Shown: positions 44,747 through 54,801, counted from the first letter of the stretch. The stretch: 64,000 nucleotides of DNA from CAWIJJ01 sp963836405 (GCA_963836405.1 CAWIJL010000009.1:310001-374000), one strand, 5' to 3'. The notes: a model not told the origin generated them from the sequence alone. A program made the numbers and translations.

Positions 44747-45268
44747 TGCAGCACCCTCATCCTTGCCTGCCGGTGAACTGCCGTGGACGGCAAGGTGGCG
44801 TGAATCCCCAGTCCGGGGAACTCCCACAAAGGGACGATCGGCTGGTAAGTATAGGTGACATCCACTGCGCCGATTATGTAAGTGATGCTGGGAGTACCCT
44901 CTGGGGTATCCGCGGCAGGCGGGGCGCCTGCCGGCGCCGTTGCCCGGAACTACAGCTTGCTCCAACCATGTCGCTCTTCTAGAAACGCATATTTGAATGC
45001 TTGCCGTGTTCGGTAGACTGGCAAGTTCGTTGCTCACGAGCGCCTGCACTTGAGAGAGCGACGGCCCGGTTCCGCCGGAAACCGACACTCCGGCGCTGGT
45101 ATAGTACTGGGCGCCCGCCCGCGCAGCATTCGCCACGGAGATCCACGCATAGAACAAAGCTCCAAAGTTCACCACGTTGATGATCAACAGGAGCAGGAAG
45201 GGCAGAATCAGCGCGCACTCAACCGCTGATTGACCCGAGCACCTTGGATTTGCCGCCATCCGTCTCAT
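44743..45268 (-). CDS. tadE: TadE-like pseudopilin, first copy (frameshifted)
   Basis: About 174 residues from ATG 45268. N-terminus: SGQSAVECALILPFLLLLIINVVNFGALF, the TadE signature with conserved E, then AWISVANAARAGAQYY. The frame changes near 44980 (after ASIQICVS). The tail reads ITYIIGAVDVTYTYQPIVPLWE and ends VHRQARMRVLQ, the typical TadE C-terminus, with TGA overlapping the next start. It overlaps the preceding PilZ gene by about 50 bases. Confidence 0.78.
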
Positions 45269-45656
45269 CGGAATCTCTCCGTTTGACCTCCTCGAGAAAT
45301 CTGCGAAACTCCCGCTGCTCGCCGGACGTTTCGAACACGAACGCAACACAGAATCCGCCGCCGAACTGGCGAACTACTTTCCCCCACGCCCCGCCGAACC
45401 GGTACGATTCCGATCGGCCGGCCGGGTCGCGGGGATCCTCCAAGCCGATGTGGATGTAGGTTCCCAGGTAGAAGACCTCGGGAGCGACGATAGAGCGCCG
45501 CCAAGCCCGCAGTCTTTTACCTGACGCGGGCTTGAAGCCCCGCCCGTCCAGTACCGGGCCAGAAGGTTCTTCGGCACGAAACGTGACGAAGCCCGGCGCT
45601 CGACTACTCCGGCTCTGAGTTTCCTGCTCCCCAATTTGAAATCCACTGCCGCTTCA
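45219..45656 (-). CDS. PilZ-domain protein (frameshifted)
   Basis: A small protein of about 145 residues. The PilZ opening motif ERRASSRFVPKNLLARYW (RxxxR-type c-di-GMP site) is in one frame. The middle region (VAPEVFYLGTYIHIGLEDP) and the end (RFGGAWGKVVRQFGGGFCVAFVFE) are in others. The start is uncertain; ATG 45656 is the best candidate. PilZ proteins bind cyclic di-GMP, and location between tadC/DUF192 and tadE suggests direct control of pilus assembly by this messenger. At least two frame changes are required. Confidence 0.68.
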
Positions 45657-46091
45657 TCCGTAAGGAAGTCGTTCCCAATTGTTGGGCCGTGGTTCCGGTC
45701 CCGCCTGCCCCCGGCCCAATATCGGCTAAGATCTCGAGCGAACCGATCATGAGTTGATCGCCGACCTGGGTGCCCGAATCGACAATGCTCCTCGCCGGCA
45801 GTTGCAGGACACTGGAGCATTTCCAGATCACCCCGGGAATGCGCAGCGGCGCCAGGTTCTCGATGACATGGACAACGCGCCTCTCTGCGTCCAGATAAAT
45901 GACATCAATCGCAAACCGCAGGCCGATCGTGTGGACTCCTGGGAGGGAATCACCCAAAGTGCCTCGTCCGAACGCATCCGGACCTTACCGAAAAGGCCAC
46001 GCAGCCGGGCAAACGGCGTGTCGGCAACCGTGACTCCGAGATTGAGAAACGATTGCCCGGTGACATTGAAGGCGCAATAGAGGGTCTTCAC
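45604..46091 (-). CDS. DUF192 protein (frameshifted)
   Basis: About 160 residues from ATG 46091. The domain begins VTVADTPFARLRGLFGK and RMRSDEALWVIPSQ. After a frame change near 45935 it continues HTIGLRFAIDVIYLDAERRVVHV and ends with GDQLMIGSL. DUF192 is a small beta-barrel family of unknown biochemical role; members are often encoded inside Tad loci of Acidobacteria and other phyla. No signal peptide is present, although many family members have one. The 3' end overlaps the start of the PilZ gene. Confidence 0.72.
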
Positions 46092-46224
46092 GGTTGCCCC
46101 TTTTCACATTTTCGAAATGCCGGCCGCCTAATCGATGTGTCTTGCGGCGGCGCTGAATCAAAACGAGCACGAGCAACACAGCCAGTGCTCCTGCAACGAC
46201 GCGAATGATAGTAACGTTATCCAT
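45985..46224 (-). CDS. Small membrane protein in Tad locus
   Basis: From ATG 46224: MDNVTIIRVVAGALAVLLVL, one membrane helix followed by IQRRRKTHRLG. The frame stays open for 79 residues but overlaps the DUF192 gene after about residue 44. The real protein is therefore probably 35-45 residues long and ends earlier through an undetected indel. It starts 14 bases after tadC. No family is recognised; position suggests an inner-membrane accessory protein. Confidence 0.45.
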   Translation of the reverse strand: MDNVTIIRVVAGALAVLLVLVLIQRRRKTHRLGGRHFENVKRGNREDPLLRLQCHRAIVSQSRSHGCRHAVCPAAWPFR

Positions 46225-46237
46225 AGCAATGCTCCTT

Positions 46238-47166
46238 TTACTCACTCATAGTCCAGAAGAATTGGGCGAAACTCTCAGACATGCTGATCATTGAAGGCGC
46301 CAATACCACCACGAAGATCGAAGGGAAGATAAAGATGACCAGAGGAAGTACCAGTTTGACCGTCGTCTTAGCCGCCTGCTCTTCGGCCTTTTGCCGCCGT
46401 TGCGTGCGTAGCGTATCGGAGTAGATCCGCAAAGTCTTGGCGATACTGGTGCCGAAGATATCCGACTGCACCAGCGTATTGACGAAAGCGCGCACGCTCG
46501 GGACACGTTCGTCCGCTCCGCCATGTCCTTCAAAGTTTGTTCCCGCGGATTCCCAGCCTTCTGTTCCAAAACGGTCAATCCCAACTCGTCCGCCACTTCC
46601 GGTTGGCTCACCCGCAGTTCGCGGGAAACGCGCTGGAGCGTCTGCTCCATGCTCAAACCGGCCTCCGTGCAGATCACCATCAGGTCCAGCGCCTCCGGCA
46701 GGCCCAGACCGATGGCGAGTTTTCGATTCGCAATGCGGTTTCCGAGCCAGAGATCCGGCAGCAGCCATCCAAACCTGCTACGGCCAGGAAGACGACTAAA
46801 AGGATTGAAGCGTATAACCCCGTGACGATTGCCGAGAAGCGCCAGCGACAGCAGCACCAGCCACTTTTCCTCCGTAAAACAAATTGACCGCGCCCTCCTG
46901 CCGGTAGCCGGCCCGGATCAGCCGCTTCTGAAGGACCGATACGTCCTGGCGCTCCGCGGCAGCACATTCTGGAAGGGCCGCACAATCTGCTCCACCCTGC
47001 CCTCCGTCTTGTGAAACACGTTTGCTCAAGCGCGCCGCCGGACCGGGCCGATTCGGTCCGACCGACTCGGACAGTCATTCCGGACGGCATCGCGGTAGAA
47101 AAGCAGCAGACCGGCGCTGGCAAGCAGGCCGAAGGTGCCGAGAAATGCCAGTATCAGCAATGCCAT
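46238..47166 (-). CDS. tadC: Tad pilus inner-membrane protein TadC (frameshifted)
   Basis: About 308 residues from ATG 47166 (MALLILAFLGTFGLLASAGL). The T2SSF core is seen as GLPEALDLMVICTEAGLSMEQTLQRVSRE and QKAGNPREQTLKDMAERTNV. After a frame change near 46500 come VNTLVQSDIFGTSIAKTLRIYSD, then LPLVIFIFPSIFVVVLAPS as the terminal helices. With TadB it forms the membrane platform moved by the TadA ATPase. Two or more frame changes occur in the first third. Confidence 0.83.
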
Positions 47167-47175
47167 ATGGTTTCC

Positions 47176-48138
47176 TCAAATGCGAATCCGTACGATTTTG
47201 CGGATGCAAAGACCACCGATCACCGTCATCGCCAACCCGGCATACATGCATTTGCGTCCGGTCGGATGGGTCCACAGCATGCTGATCTGCTCTGGACTAA
47301 TGAGGTACAACAGGAAACCCAGCACTACCGGCATGATCGACAGGATCCATCCCGACATGCGGCCCTGCGCCGTATGGACCCGCACCTGCTGCTGCAAACG
47401 GAAATTTTCGCGAATCAGGTGCGCGACATTGTCCAGGATCTCGGTCAGGTTGCCCCCGGTTTCGGTTTGAATCAGAACGGCGGTGACGATCATCCGCACC
47501 TCTCCGATCGGCATTCGGTACTGGAGATTCAGCATCGCGACGCGCAACTCCAGTCCGTAGTTCTGCTCGTCGAAACACTGGCGGAACTCCCGTCGGATCG
47601 GCTCCGGCGATTCCTTGGATGCCATGGCCATGGCGGAGGAGAAACTGTGGCCGGCGCGGATGGCTGCGACCATCAGGTCGAGGGCCTCGGGCAGGAACTG
47701 CCGCATCTGCTCGAATCGCGCTTTGCGCTTCCGGAGCACAAAGCGAACGGACCGCGCCGCCGCAAAAGCGACAAGACACTGAGAGAAAGGCGTCCGGTCC
47801 GCAGTATAGACCAGCGTACCGGTTGACAACCCCAGCAGAGTCGCCATGAGAGAAGTCGGCCGACAGTCCAATTCAAGTCCGCCTGGTAGAGCAGCAGTCG
47901 CAGGCTTCGGGAGAGATCGGCCCTCCGCAGGAGGTCGTCGAGCCACGCGTACCGTGCTAGGCGGTCCTCCATGGCGAACGATCGCATCGCGTCTTCCAGC
48001 GGCGCGGCTTTGCGGCGCACCGATAGCTCCAGGCGGGCAGTGGTTGCTCCGATTCCTTGGATCGCGGCTCCAGAAATGGCAAACCCCGCCAAAACAACCG
48101 CTGTGAAGAAGGCTCAGAATACAAGCAAGAATCCACAT
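47176..48138 (-). CDS. tadB: Tad pilus inner-membrane protein TadB (frameshifted)
   Basis: About 320 residues from ATG 48138. N-terminal helix FFTAVVLAGFAISGAAIQ, linker RLELSVRRKAAPLEDAM and LLRRADLSRSLRLLLYQADL lie in a second frame. The T2SSF domain FLPEALDLMVAAIRAGHSFSSAM, RREFRQCFDEQNYGLELR and TETGGNLTEILDNVAHLIRENF lies in the frame that reaches the stop. The protein ends with two helices (GWILSIMPVVLGFLLYLIS). It partners TadC (10-base gap). Two frame changes, near 48100 and 47870. Confidence 0.85.
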   Translation of the reverse strand: MWILACILSLLHSGCFGGVCHFWSRDPRNRSNHCPPGAIGAPQSRAAGRRDAIVRHGGPPSTVRVARRPPAEGRSLPKPATAALPGGLELDCRPTSLMATLLGLSTGTLVYTADRTPFSQCLVAFAAARSVRFVLRKRKARFEQMRQFLPEALDLMVAAIRAGHSFSSAMAMASKESPEPIRREFRQCFDEQNYGLELRVAMLNLQYRMPIGEVRMIVTAVLIQTETGGNLTEILDNVAHLIRENFRLQQQVRVHTAQGRMSGWILSIMPVVLGFLLYLISPEQISMLWTHPTGRKCMYAGLAMTVIGGLCIRKIVRIRI

Positions 48139-48148
48139 GCGCCGGTTC

Positions 48149-49442
<1,294 letters not shown>

Positions 49443-49443
<1 letters not shown>

Positions 49444-50690
49444 TACCCGAAAAGGCCCCAGGTTCCCTTTTTCCTTGTAGGTTGCAGCGGTTTCCCGCAG
49501 GCGCTCCGCGCCAGCGCGCGTAACGCCTGCGCCAGCGCCGATTTCTCGAGGATCAGCGGGTTACCCGTGTTCGCCGCCCGGTGCGCGGCCGCATAGTCAT
49601 TCGGTATCTTCCATTCGGTCGCCAACCCCAGGGCCTTCGCACACGGCTCTTCGTCGAACTCCGTCCGGCGGGGATCGTACCGGTTCACCACAACTTCGAT
49701 TCGCCGTTCCCCGGTCTCCTGTATGTAGGAGATAAAGCGGCGCGCGCTGTGAAGCGAAGGAATATCGAGCTGCGTTACGAGATAGATGACGTTCGCCATC
49801 TGAAAACGGGCTCCGCCGCTGCGCCCAGGCCGCGCCCCGCATCGATCACCACCCACGAAAATTGATTCCTGGCGATATCGACGAGTTTGGCTGCCGCCCG
49901 GCCTTCGATCGCGACCGAAGGCTGAAAGTCGTCGGGAGCCCGATAAACGGAAATGCCGGACTTATGCTTCCTCACCAGAGTATAGACGAATTCCGCATCC
50001 AGCCGCTTGGCGCTCTTTAGGGCTCGTCGACCGTAAACCGCGGGGTGATTCCCAGCAATACCGAGGTCTCCGAGCTGTGGATTTAAATCTGCCAGCAACA
50101 CCGGCTCCTCTGCTTCCCACCGCAGCGCAATGGCAAAGTTCGACGCAAGGGTGCTGACTCCGCTGCCGCCTTTCGCTGCCCAGAAGACAACGGCGGCCGG
50201 CGGCCTTCTTTCTTCCCTGCATCGCATTTCGCGCCATCGCTCGTCAAGCGCTTCGCGCAAACCGGTTCAATCGGCGCGCTCAAGAACTCACGGGCGCCCG
50301 CCCGCATGGACGCCACCATCCGATCCGCATCATGCTGGAACAGTAAACCATCACCGTGCTCAAGTTCTTCGCGCAGATTCGTTCGACCAGTTCGAGCGCT
50401 AGCTCCTGATCGCCGTCGAGATCCACCATATACGCCTCGCAGCCCGATTCGAGCACCGGGGAGCTCCTCATATCCCGGATAATCGTGTACGAAGCATGAA
50501 CTCTCCCGCCTCCCGCTTCGACGGCCCGCCTCAACTGGTTGCGGTTCACATCTCCGGGAAACAGGAGGGTCACAAGGGGGGGCCTGTTACCGTTCTCCGT
50601 CCCGAATCCGTTCGTCGGCTTTTCGACCGGCCCGGCAGTCCTCGCTGGGCTCACGGTTTGTGGCGCTATGATATCGGAGCCTTCTTGCAT
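49443..50690 (-). CDS. tadZ: Tad pilus localisation ATPase TadZ/CpaE (frameshifted)
   Basis: About 415 residues from ATG 50690. The N-terminal receiver-like domain reads DIIAPQTVSPARTAGP, VMVYCSSMMR and MRAGAREFLSAPIE. The MinD/ParA-type ATPase domain has the deviant Walker A AAKGGSGVSTLASNFAIAL, then VLLADLNPQLGDLGI and VVIDAGRGLG. The C-terminal part ANVIYLVTQLDIPSLHSARR runs to the stop. TadZ positions the pilus machine at the pole. Frame changes lie near 50335, 50265 and 49830. Confidence 0.85.
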
Positions 50691-50695
50691 GGCAG

Positions 50696-51210
50696 TTACC
50701 GGGCGAAGAAAGACAACAACGTCCCAATCGCGATTGCGGGAGCATACGGGATCGAAAGCCGTTGACCGTTGCCGATCCGCACTCAGGATGGGGCTTCATT
50801 CCTGATCTCCGAAGGTGCGTCGCCAGGCCGGCCATACTATCTAAGACTTGGCCCAAGGAACCATGAAATAGTGCGTAGAAGCCTGCCAGTATCCCGCCCG
50901 CAATCCCTGTAAGAATAAAGGCGAGAAAGAACTGCCAGGGCCCAATCCAGGCTCCTACGCCGGCAGCCAGTTTCAGGTCGCCCATTCCCATTGCTCGCAG
51001 GAAGCAGGGCAAACCAAATAGCAGCGCGGCCAGGCCAACTCCTCCAAAGCCATGCGCCGCCCCCTGCCATCCCCCCGACAGGCACGAAAAGAGCAGGCCT
51101 GAGCATAAGAAGGGGATCACGAGCCAATTTGGAATCCGCCGGCTCCGCAGATCCGTCACCGAGGCTATGGCCAGCACGACCACATTTGACCACCAGATAA
51201 TGGGTTGCAT
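50696..51210 (-). CDS. tadV: Prepilin peptidase TadV/CpaA (frameshifted near the end)
   Basis: About 171 residues from ATG 51210. Both catalytic aspartates of type IV prepilin peptidases are present, in SVTDLRSRRIPNWL and in AMGMGDLKLAAG (GxGD motif). Membrane segments follow the short TadV pattern without an N-methylation domain. The last strand IPYAPAIAIGTLLSFFAR is in a different frame, so one indel lies near 50765. It would cleave Flp and TadE prepilins. It is encoded between flp and tadZ, 6 bases before tadZ. Confidence 0.88.
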
Positions 51211-51247
51211 AAGCGATTGGGCTGAGGGCCAACAGCCCTTTCGTTCA

Positions 51248-51448
51248 TTACAGAAGGTCCGCTGCGTCGTCGATTGCGCCGCCCAATGCCGTGAACAAGC
51301 CGCCTACGGCGGTGGCGACGGTCTGCATGCCGGCTGTTGCGCCCAAGGCAATGATGCCGACCACAAGGGCATACTCCACCATGTCCTGCCCGCATTCGTC
51401 CCGAAGGATCTGCGCGCGCACATAAAGCTTCAGAAGAAGGTCTTTCAT
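51248..51448 (-). CDS. flp: Flp-type major pilin
   Basis: A 66-residue pilin. The leader (residues 1-20, MKDLLLKLYVRAQILRDECG) ends in Gly, and the mature protein starts QDMVEYALVVGIIALGATAG with the Flp-specific Glu-Tyr at positions 5-6. One hydrophobic helix follows, then VGGLFTALGGAIDDA. First gene of the Tad operon, preceded by a sigma-54-type promoter. The frame is intact, unlike most downstream genes. Confidence 0.93.
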   Translation of the reverse strand: MKDLLLKLYVRAQILRDECGQDMVEYALVVGIIALGATAGMQTVATAVGGLFTALGGAIDDAADLL

Positions 51449-51793
51449 TCGAAGTGACTCCTAAATTGTGTTTGTTACCCAGGTGTTAATGCTGGGTGGC
51501 TGCCTTAACAGCAAGTGCTCTGCCAATCGACACTAACCTTTCGTTTCAACCAGCGGGCGCGGTCAACCGGGCTTCTGTGTAACCAGCGGTATACACTAAC
51601 TTCTGCGCTGCTTTGGGCCGTATACAGGCATAGTACTTCCAGCCTTTTTCCTGCCCATTCCGAAAGAGGTTCTGCTTCTAGGACTTAATGATCCAGCCTC
51701 GGGCTCCTGGGACAAATGGCACTCGCGGTGCACTGCCAGTTCGGACGGGCCCGGCCAATCCCGCCACCGCCCGAAGCAATCGAGGAGTTCTGA
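51449..51793. other. Control region between flp and the divergent PilZ-DnaJ gene
   Basis: A 345-base region without a gene. Apart from the sigma-54 promoter (51510-51525) it has two paired direct repeats: AACCAGCGG at 51548-51556 and 51581-51589 (33 bases, three turns), and ACACTAAC at 51530-51537 and 51593-51600 (63 bases, six turns). GTATAC palindromes occur near 51589 and 51620. They lie 20-110 bases upstream of the -24 element, where activator sites are expected. Confidence 0.45.
51510..51525 (-). promoter_or_regulatory. Sigma-54 (-24/-12) promoter of the Tad operon
   Basis: On the minus strand the sequence is TGGCAGAGCACTTGCT, matching the sigma-54 consensus TGGCACR-N4-TTGCW at 15 of 16 positions with the exact 10-base GG-to-GC distance. 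It is about 62 bases upstream of the flp start codon. The nearby AAA+ regulator gene supports the assignment. Confidence 0.7.
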
Positions 51794-52837
51794 ATGCAAG
51801 TAGACGTGCGCCGCGAACGGAGACACTCGATTAATGGCACTCTCGCGCTGAGCTGGATCGATGAACATGGCGTTACTCATTCGCTCACGGTCCAGGCACG
51901 CGACACTTGCGCATCGGGCATCTGCGTGGAGGCGTCGAGGAGTTTCGAGCCAGGCGCATTGGTATTCCTGAATGGTCCAGGAACGCCCGCCACCGGTCAT
52001 GCGGTGGTCCGTCATTGCACTCAAGGCCCGGAGGGGTATCGCGTGGGCCTGGAGTTCGAGGGCGAAACCAGGAAATCCGTCACTCTCGACCAGGCGGACG
52101 TCGAGGATTATTACGAATTCCTTCAGATCAGTCCCAAGGCCGAAGCGGCAACCATACATCGTATCTACCGCTTTATGGCATTGCGTTTCCACCCGGATAA
52201 CCCACAGACTGGCGATCCCGAAAAGTTCCTCCTCCTGAACCGGATCTATTACACACTATCGGATCCGCAACGGCGCACCGAGTACGATGCTTCGCGCAAT
52301 GCCCCGGACGCCGAAGTGAGTTCGGTATTCGAGCTGAGCACGTTCGTCAACGGCATCGAAGGTGAAATGAACCGCCGGCTTGGCATTCTGGCGTTACTCT
52401 ATAACCGGCGGCGCGCCAACCCCCAGGAGCCCAGCATCTCTTTGTGGGACCTGGAAAAACGCATGGCTCTACCCCGTGAATATCTCGACTTCGCGACCTG
52501 GTACCTCAAGAGCAAGACGTACATCACCGTGGCTGACAATTCCGACTTCACCCTGACCGCCGCCGGAGTAGACTATGTCGAGGCCAATGCTGAAGATAAT
52601 CCCGTGCTGAACAGGTTATTGAGTGCGGGACCAAGATTGACCGATCCTGGTGTTACACGCCATGAAACCAAGGAGCCCCACATGTATCGCCTGGGGCCTG
52701 GTACGGGACCTCGAAAGACTAACGACGCGCCCCCCGGATTGCAACCACCATCCCGCAAGAACAAACGGCGAGTAATTCATGCACTCGCAGAGAAGGCGAC
52801 CGCTTCAGGGGCGCTGCGGAGACGCAGAATGCGATGA
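51794..52837 (+). CDS. PilZ-DnaJ fusion protein
   Basis: A 347-residue cytoplasmic protein. Residues 5-100 form a PilZ domain (RRERRHSINGTL opening; the second motif reads DTCASGICVEA, with Cys where Ser is usual). Residues 104-168 form a J-domain: DYYEFLQISPKAEAATIHRIY, HPD at 133-135 and NRIYYTLSDPQRRTEYDA. Residues 185-285 look like a helical, winged-helix-like region (SLWDLEKRMALPREYLDFATWYL) and the tail is basic. The HPD motif means it could stimulate an Hsp70 ATPase, while the PilZ part could bind cyclic di-GMP. It is divergent from flp and convergent with the AAA+ regulator, overlapping it by 61 bases. ATG 51794 is the first codon of the domain. Confidence 0.85.
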   Translation: MQVDVRRERRHSINGTLALSWIDEHGVTHSLTVQARDTCASGICVEASRSFEPGALVFLNGPGTPATGHAVVRHCTQGPEGYRVGLEFEGETRKSVTLDQADVEDYYEFLQISPKAEAATIHRIYRFMALRFHPDNPQTGDPEKFLLLNRIYYTLSDPQRRTEYDASRNAPDAEVSSVFELSTFVNGIEGEMNRRLGILALLYNRRRANPQEPSISLWDLEKRMALPREYLDFATWYLKSKTYITVADNSDFTLTAAGVDYVEANAEDNPVLNRLLSAGPRLTDPGVTRHETKEPHMYRLGPGTGPRKTNDAPPGLQPPSRKNKRRVIHALAEKATASGALRRRRMR

Positions 52838-54159
52838 AGGTATGCCCGGGAAAGACCGAGTTTCTGTGCGGCGAGCGTTTTGTTCCCGGCGCAGTCTTCG
52901 ACGGTCCGGTGGACCAGGTCGATCTTGAATTGGCGAATGAGGTACTCGAATTTTTCCGAGTCCTCCGCGTCGCCGTCGTCATGAACGAGCACTTGCATGT
53001 GTTCGGGAAGATCCACGCGCCCGATGCTCGCCTGATCTGTGCGGATCACCGCACCCTGAATTACGTTCTCGAGTTCCCGTATGTTGCCCGGCCAGTCGTA
53101 ATCCAAAAGCGTTTCCATCGCGTTGGGTCGGATATCATCGACGGGCTTGTCGTATTCTTTCGAGTAGCGTCTCAGAAAATGCCGGGCAAGCATCGGAATA
53201 TCCTCAGTACGGTCGCGAAGGGGCGGCACGTGAATCGACATGACGTTTACGCGGTAGAAAAGGTCTTCGCGGAAGCTGCCGTGGTCCACCATCTCGCCAA
53301 GATTACGGTGGGTCGCAAACAATACGCGGGCTCGTAGGGGAATCAGCCTGTTACTTCCCAAACGGGAGAATTCCCGCTGCTGGAGGATCCTGAGCAGTTT
53401 TACCTGAGTGCCAAGGCTCAATTCGCCGATCTCGTCCAGAAGCAGAGTGCCCTCGCCGGCCTGTTCGAAGTACCCGATCCTAACACCCGTGCTGCCGGTG
53501 AAGGAACCGCGTTCGTGACCGAACAGCTCCGATTCGATAAGGGTTTCCGGGATCGCACCACACGAAACCGCGACGAATGGCTGTTGGGCCCGGCTTGATG
53601 TCGTATGAATCGCGCGCGCAACAAGCTCTTTCCCGGTTCCGCTTGCACCGGTGATCAGCACCGAAGCCGGGAGACTCGCCACGCGCCGAATCAAGTCGTA
53701 GACGACCTGGGCGCGGCCGCTCGAACCGACCAGTTGGCCGTAGCCCCGAACAAGGTTCACGGTTTGCCGCATCGTTTCAAGCTCCCGGCGCATCTGGGCC
53801 AGATCGTGTGCCCGGCCGATTACGACCTTGCATTCCATGAGGGACGGCGGCTTTCGAATACAATCGAAGGCTCCGCGGCGCAAAAACTCGAGAGCCGTGG
53901 AGCGCCGCACGTCATCCGTCATTACGATGATGGGAACTGTCGAGTCTCCGATTCTGTCGTACAGCTCCAATTGGGAATCCAAATTCGAATAGTTAGTATC
54001 GAAATCAAAAATCAAGACGTCTACTGTATCTGACTCTCCTAGGATTTTGCTCAGATTATGCTCGTTTATATCCGATTTGATGGCATATTCCGAGCCCAAT
54101 GCTGATCTCAACAGCGCTACCAATCGAACGTCCAACGAGTATGTTCCGAGTTTCACCAT
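52777..54159 (-). CDS. Sigma-54-type AAA+ response regulator (GSFTGS variant)
   Basis: A 460-residue NtrC-like regulator. Receiver-like domain (1-120): candidate acceptor D52 or D54 in LIFDFDTN, Lys in CIRKPPS, but the usual N-terminal acidic pair is missing, so it may be a degenerate receiver. AAA+ domain: Walker A GASGTGKE at 171-178, loop 1 GSFTGS at 218-223 (consensus GAFTGA), Walker B GTLLLDEIGEL and the R-finger region FREDLFYRVNV. Fis-type HTH at the C-terminus (CAGNKTLAAQKLGLSRAYLHRI). Starting at ATG 54159. It probably activates the sigma-54 promoter of the Tad operon 2.6 kb away. The altered loop 1 residues raise the question of how it contacts sigma-54. Confidence 0.88.
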   Translation of the reverse strand: MVKLGTYSLDVRLVALLRSALGSEYAIKSDINEHNLSKILGESDTVDVLIFDFDTNYSNLDSQLELYDRIGDSTVPIIVMTDDVRRSTALEFLRRGAFDCIRKPPSLMECKVVIGRAHDLAQMRRELETMRQTVNLVRGYGQLVGSSGRAQVVYDLIRRVASLPASVLITGASGTGKELVARAIHTTSSRAQQPFVAVSCGAIPETLIESELFGHERGSFTGSTGVRIGYFEQAGEGTLLLDEIGELSLGTQVKLLRILQQREFSRLGSNRLIPLRARVLFATHRNLGEMVDHGSFREDLFYRVNVMSIHVPPLRDRTEDIPMLARHFLRRYSKEYDKPVDDIRPNAMETLLDYDWPGNIRELENVIQGAVIRTDQASIGRVDLPEHMQVLVHDDGDAEDSEKFEYLIRQFKIDLVHRTVEDCAGNKTLAAQKLGLSRAYLHRILRLRSAPEAVAFSASA

Positions 54160-54205
54160 TGCTGCTGCATTGTAGGACCCGCAGGTATGAAATACAACAT
54201 ACGCC

Positions 54206-54255
54206 GGTACTTTTGATTAGGGCTAAGTACCGAAGTACCAAAGTACCGAAATACC
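54206..54255. repeat. Four 8-bp tandem repeats with an inverted copy
   Basis: TAAGTACC, GAAGTACC, AAAGTACC and GAAATACC follow each other at 54224-54255. An inverted copy, GGTACTT, is at 54206-54212 and can pair with AAGTACC at 54225-54231. The array lies 65-96 bases upstream of the AAA+ regulator start (54159), a position suited to operator sites. It could also be a short satellite. Confidence 0.55.
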
Positions 54256-54278
54256 CAGCCCGAGGAGATCAGCCGGCA

Positions 54279-54665
54279 TTAATGCGGGGGACCCGGGACG
54301 GTGGCGTTGCGCCAGGCAAGGGCGCCGAGCACGGAGGCCGCGGCGAAGTTGATGATGGCCAGGGTGCGGTGAGCGGGATTCCGGCGGAGCGCCGCCACCT
54401 GCCCGGCGATCCACAAGGCGTTGACTCCGGTTTTGATGGCCGCGCCTTTCGCGCCGAAACGCCCATTGGAGCCGGCCAGCAGGCGATTGGCTTCGTCCTT
54501 GTTCCAGGAAGAACGGGTGTCGGCGACATGGGATGCAGCCAGGGCGGCCACGCTTGCGAGCCACAACGCCTTTGAGTGCTTCGCGGGCGCCGGGCTTTCG
54601 AAAGACTGAGCGGCCGCCACGAAGCGGAATTGAATCAGGAGACAGAGAATTAAAGCACGCGCCAC
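54279..54665 (-). CDS. Small secreted/membrane protein (intact copy of the 284-bp repeat)
   Basis: A 128-residue protein with an N-terminal signal peptide or helix (ALILCLLIQFRFVAAAQ) and a second hydrophobic stretch (LWLASVAALAASHVADT). After ANRLLAGSNGRFGAKGAAIK come GVNALWIAGQVAAL and two short helices to the C-terminus (FAAASVLGALAWRN). The conserved W-N-K-D-E and GRFG motifs suggest a real family that I recognise only as acidobacterial hypothetical protein. A frameshifted copy is at 32052-32335, about 22 kb away in the same orientation. Confidence 0.75.
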   Translation of the reverse strand: MARALILCLLIQFRFVAAAQSFESPAPAKHSKALWLASVAALAASHVADTRSSWNKDEANRLLAGSNGRFGAKGAAIKTGVNALWIAGQVAALRRNPAHRTLAIINFAAASVLGALAWRNATVPGPPH

Positions 54666-54801
54666 GTAAATGCTCCTGAGTAACGAATCGGCCGGGGGGC
54701 GCCGGGGCTTTAGAAGAAACTCGATGTAATACGCAGTAATACATTGTCACTACAGAACTTAGTATTGCCAAGCGCGGCGGTTTATGTTTCAATGAAGCCG
54801 C

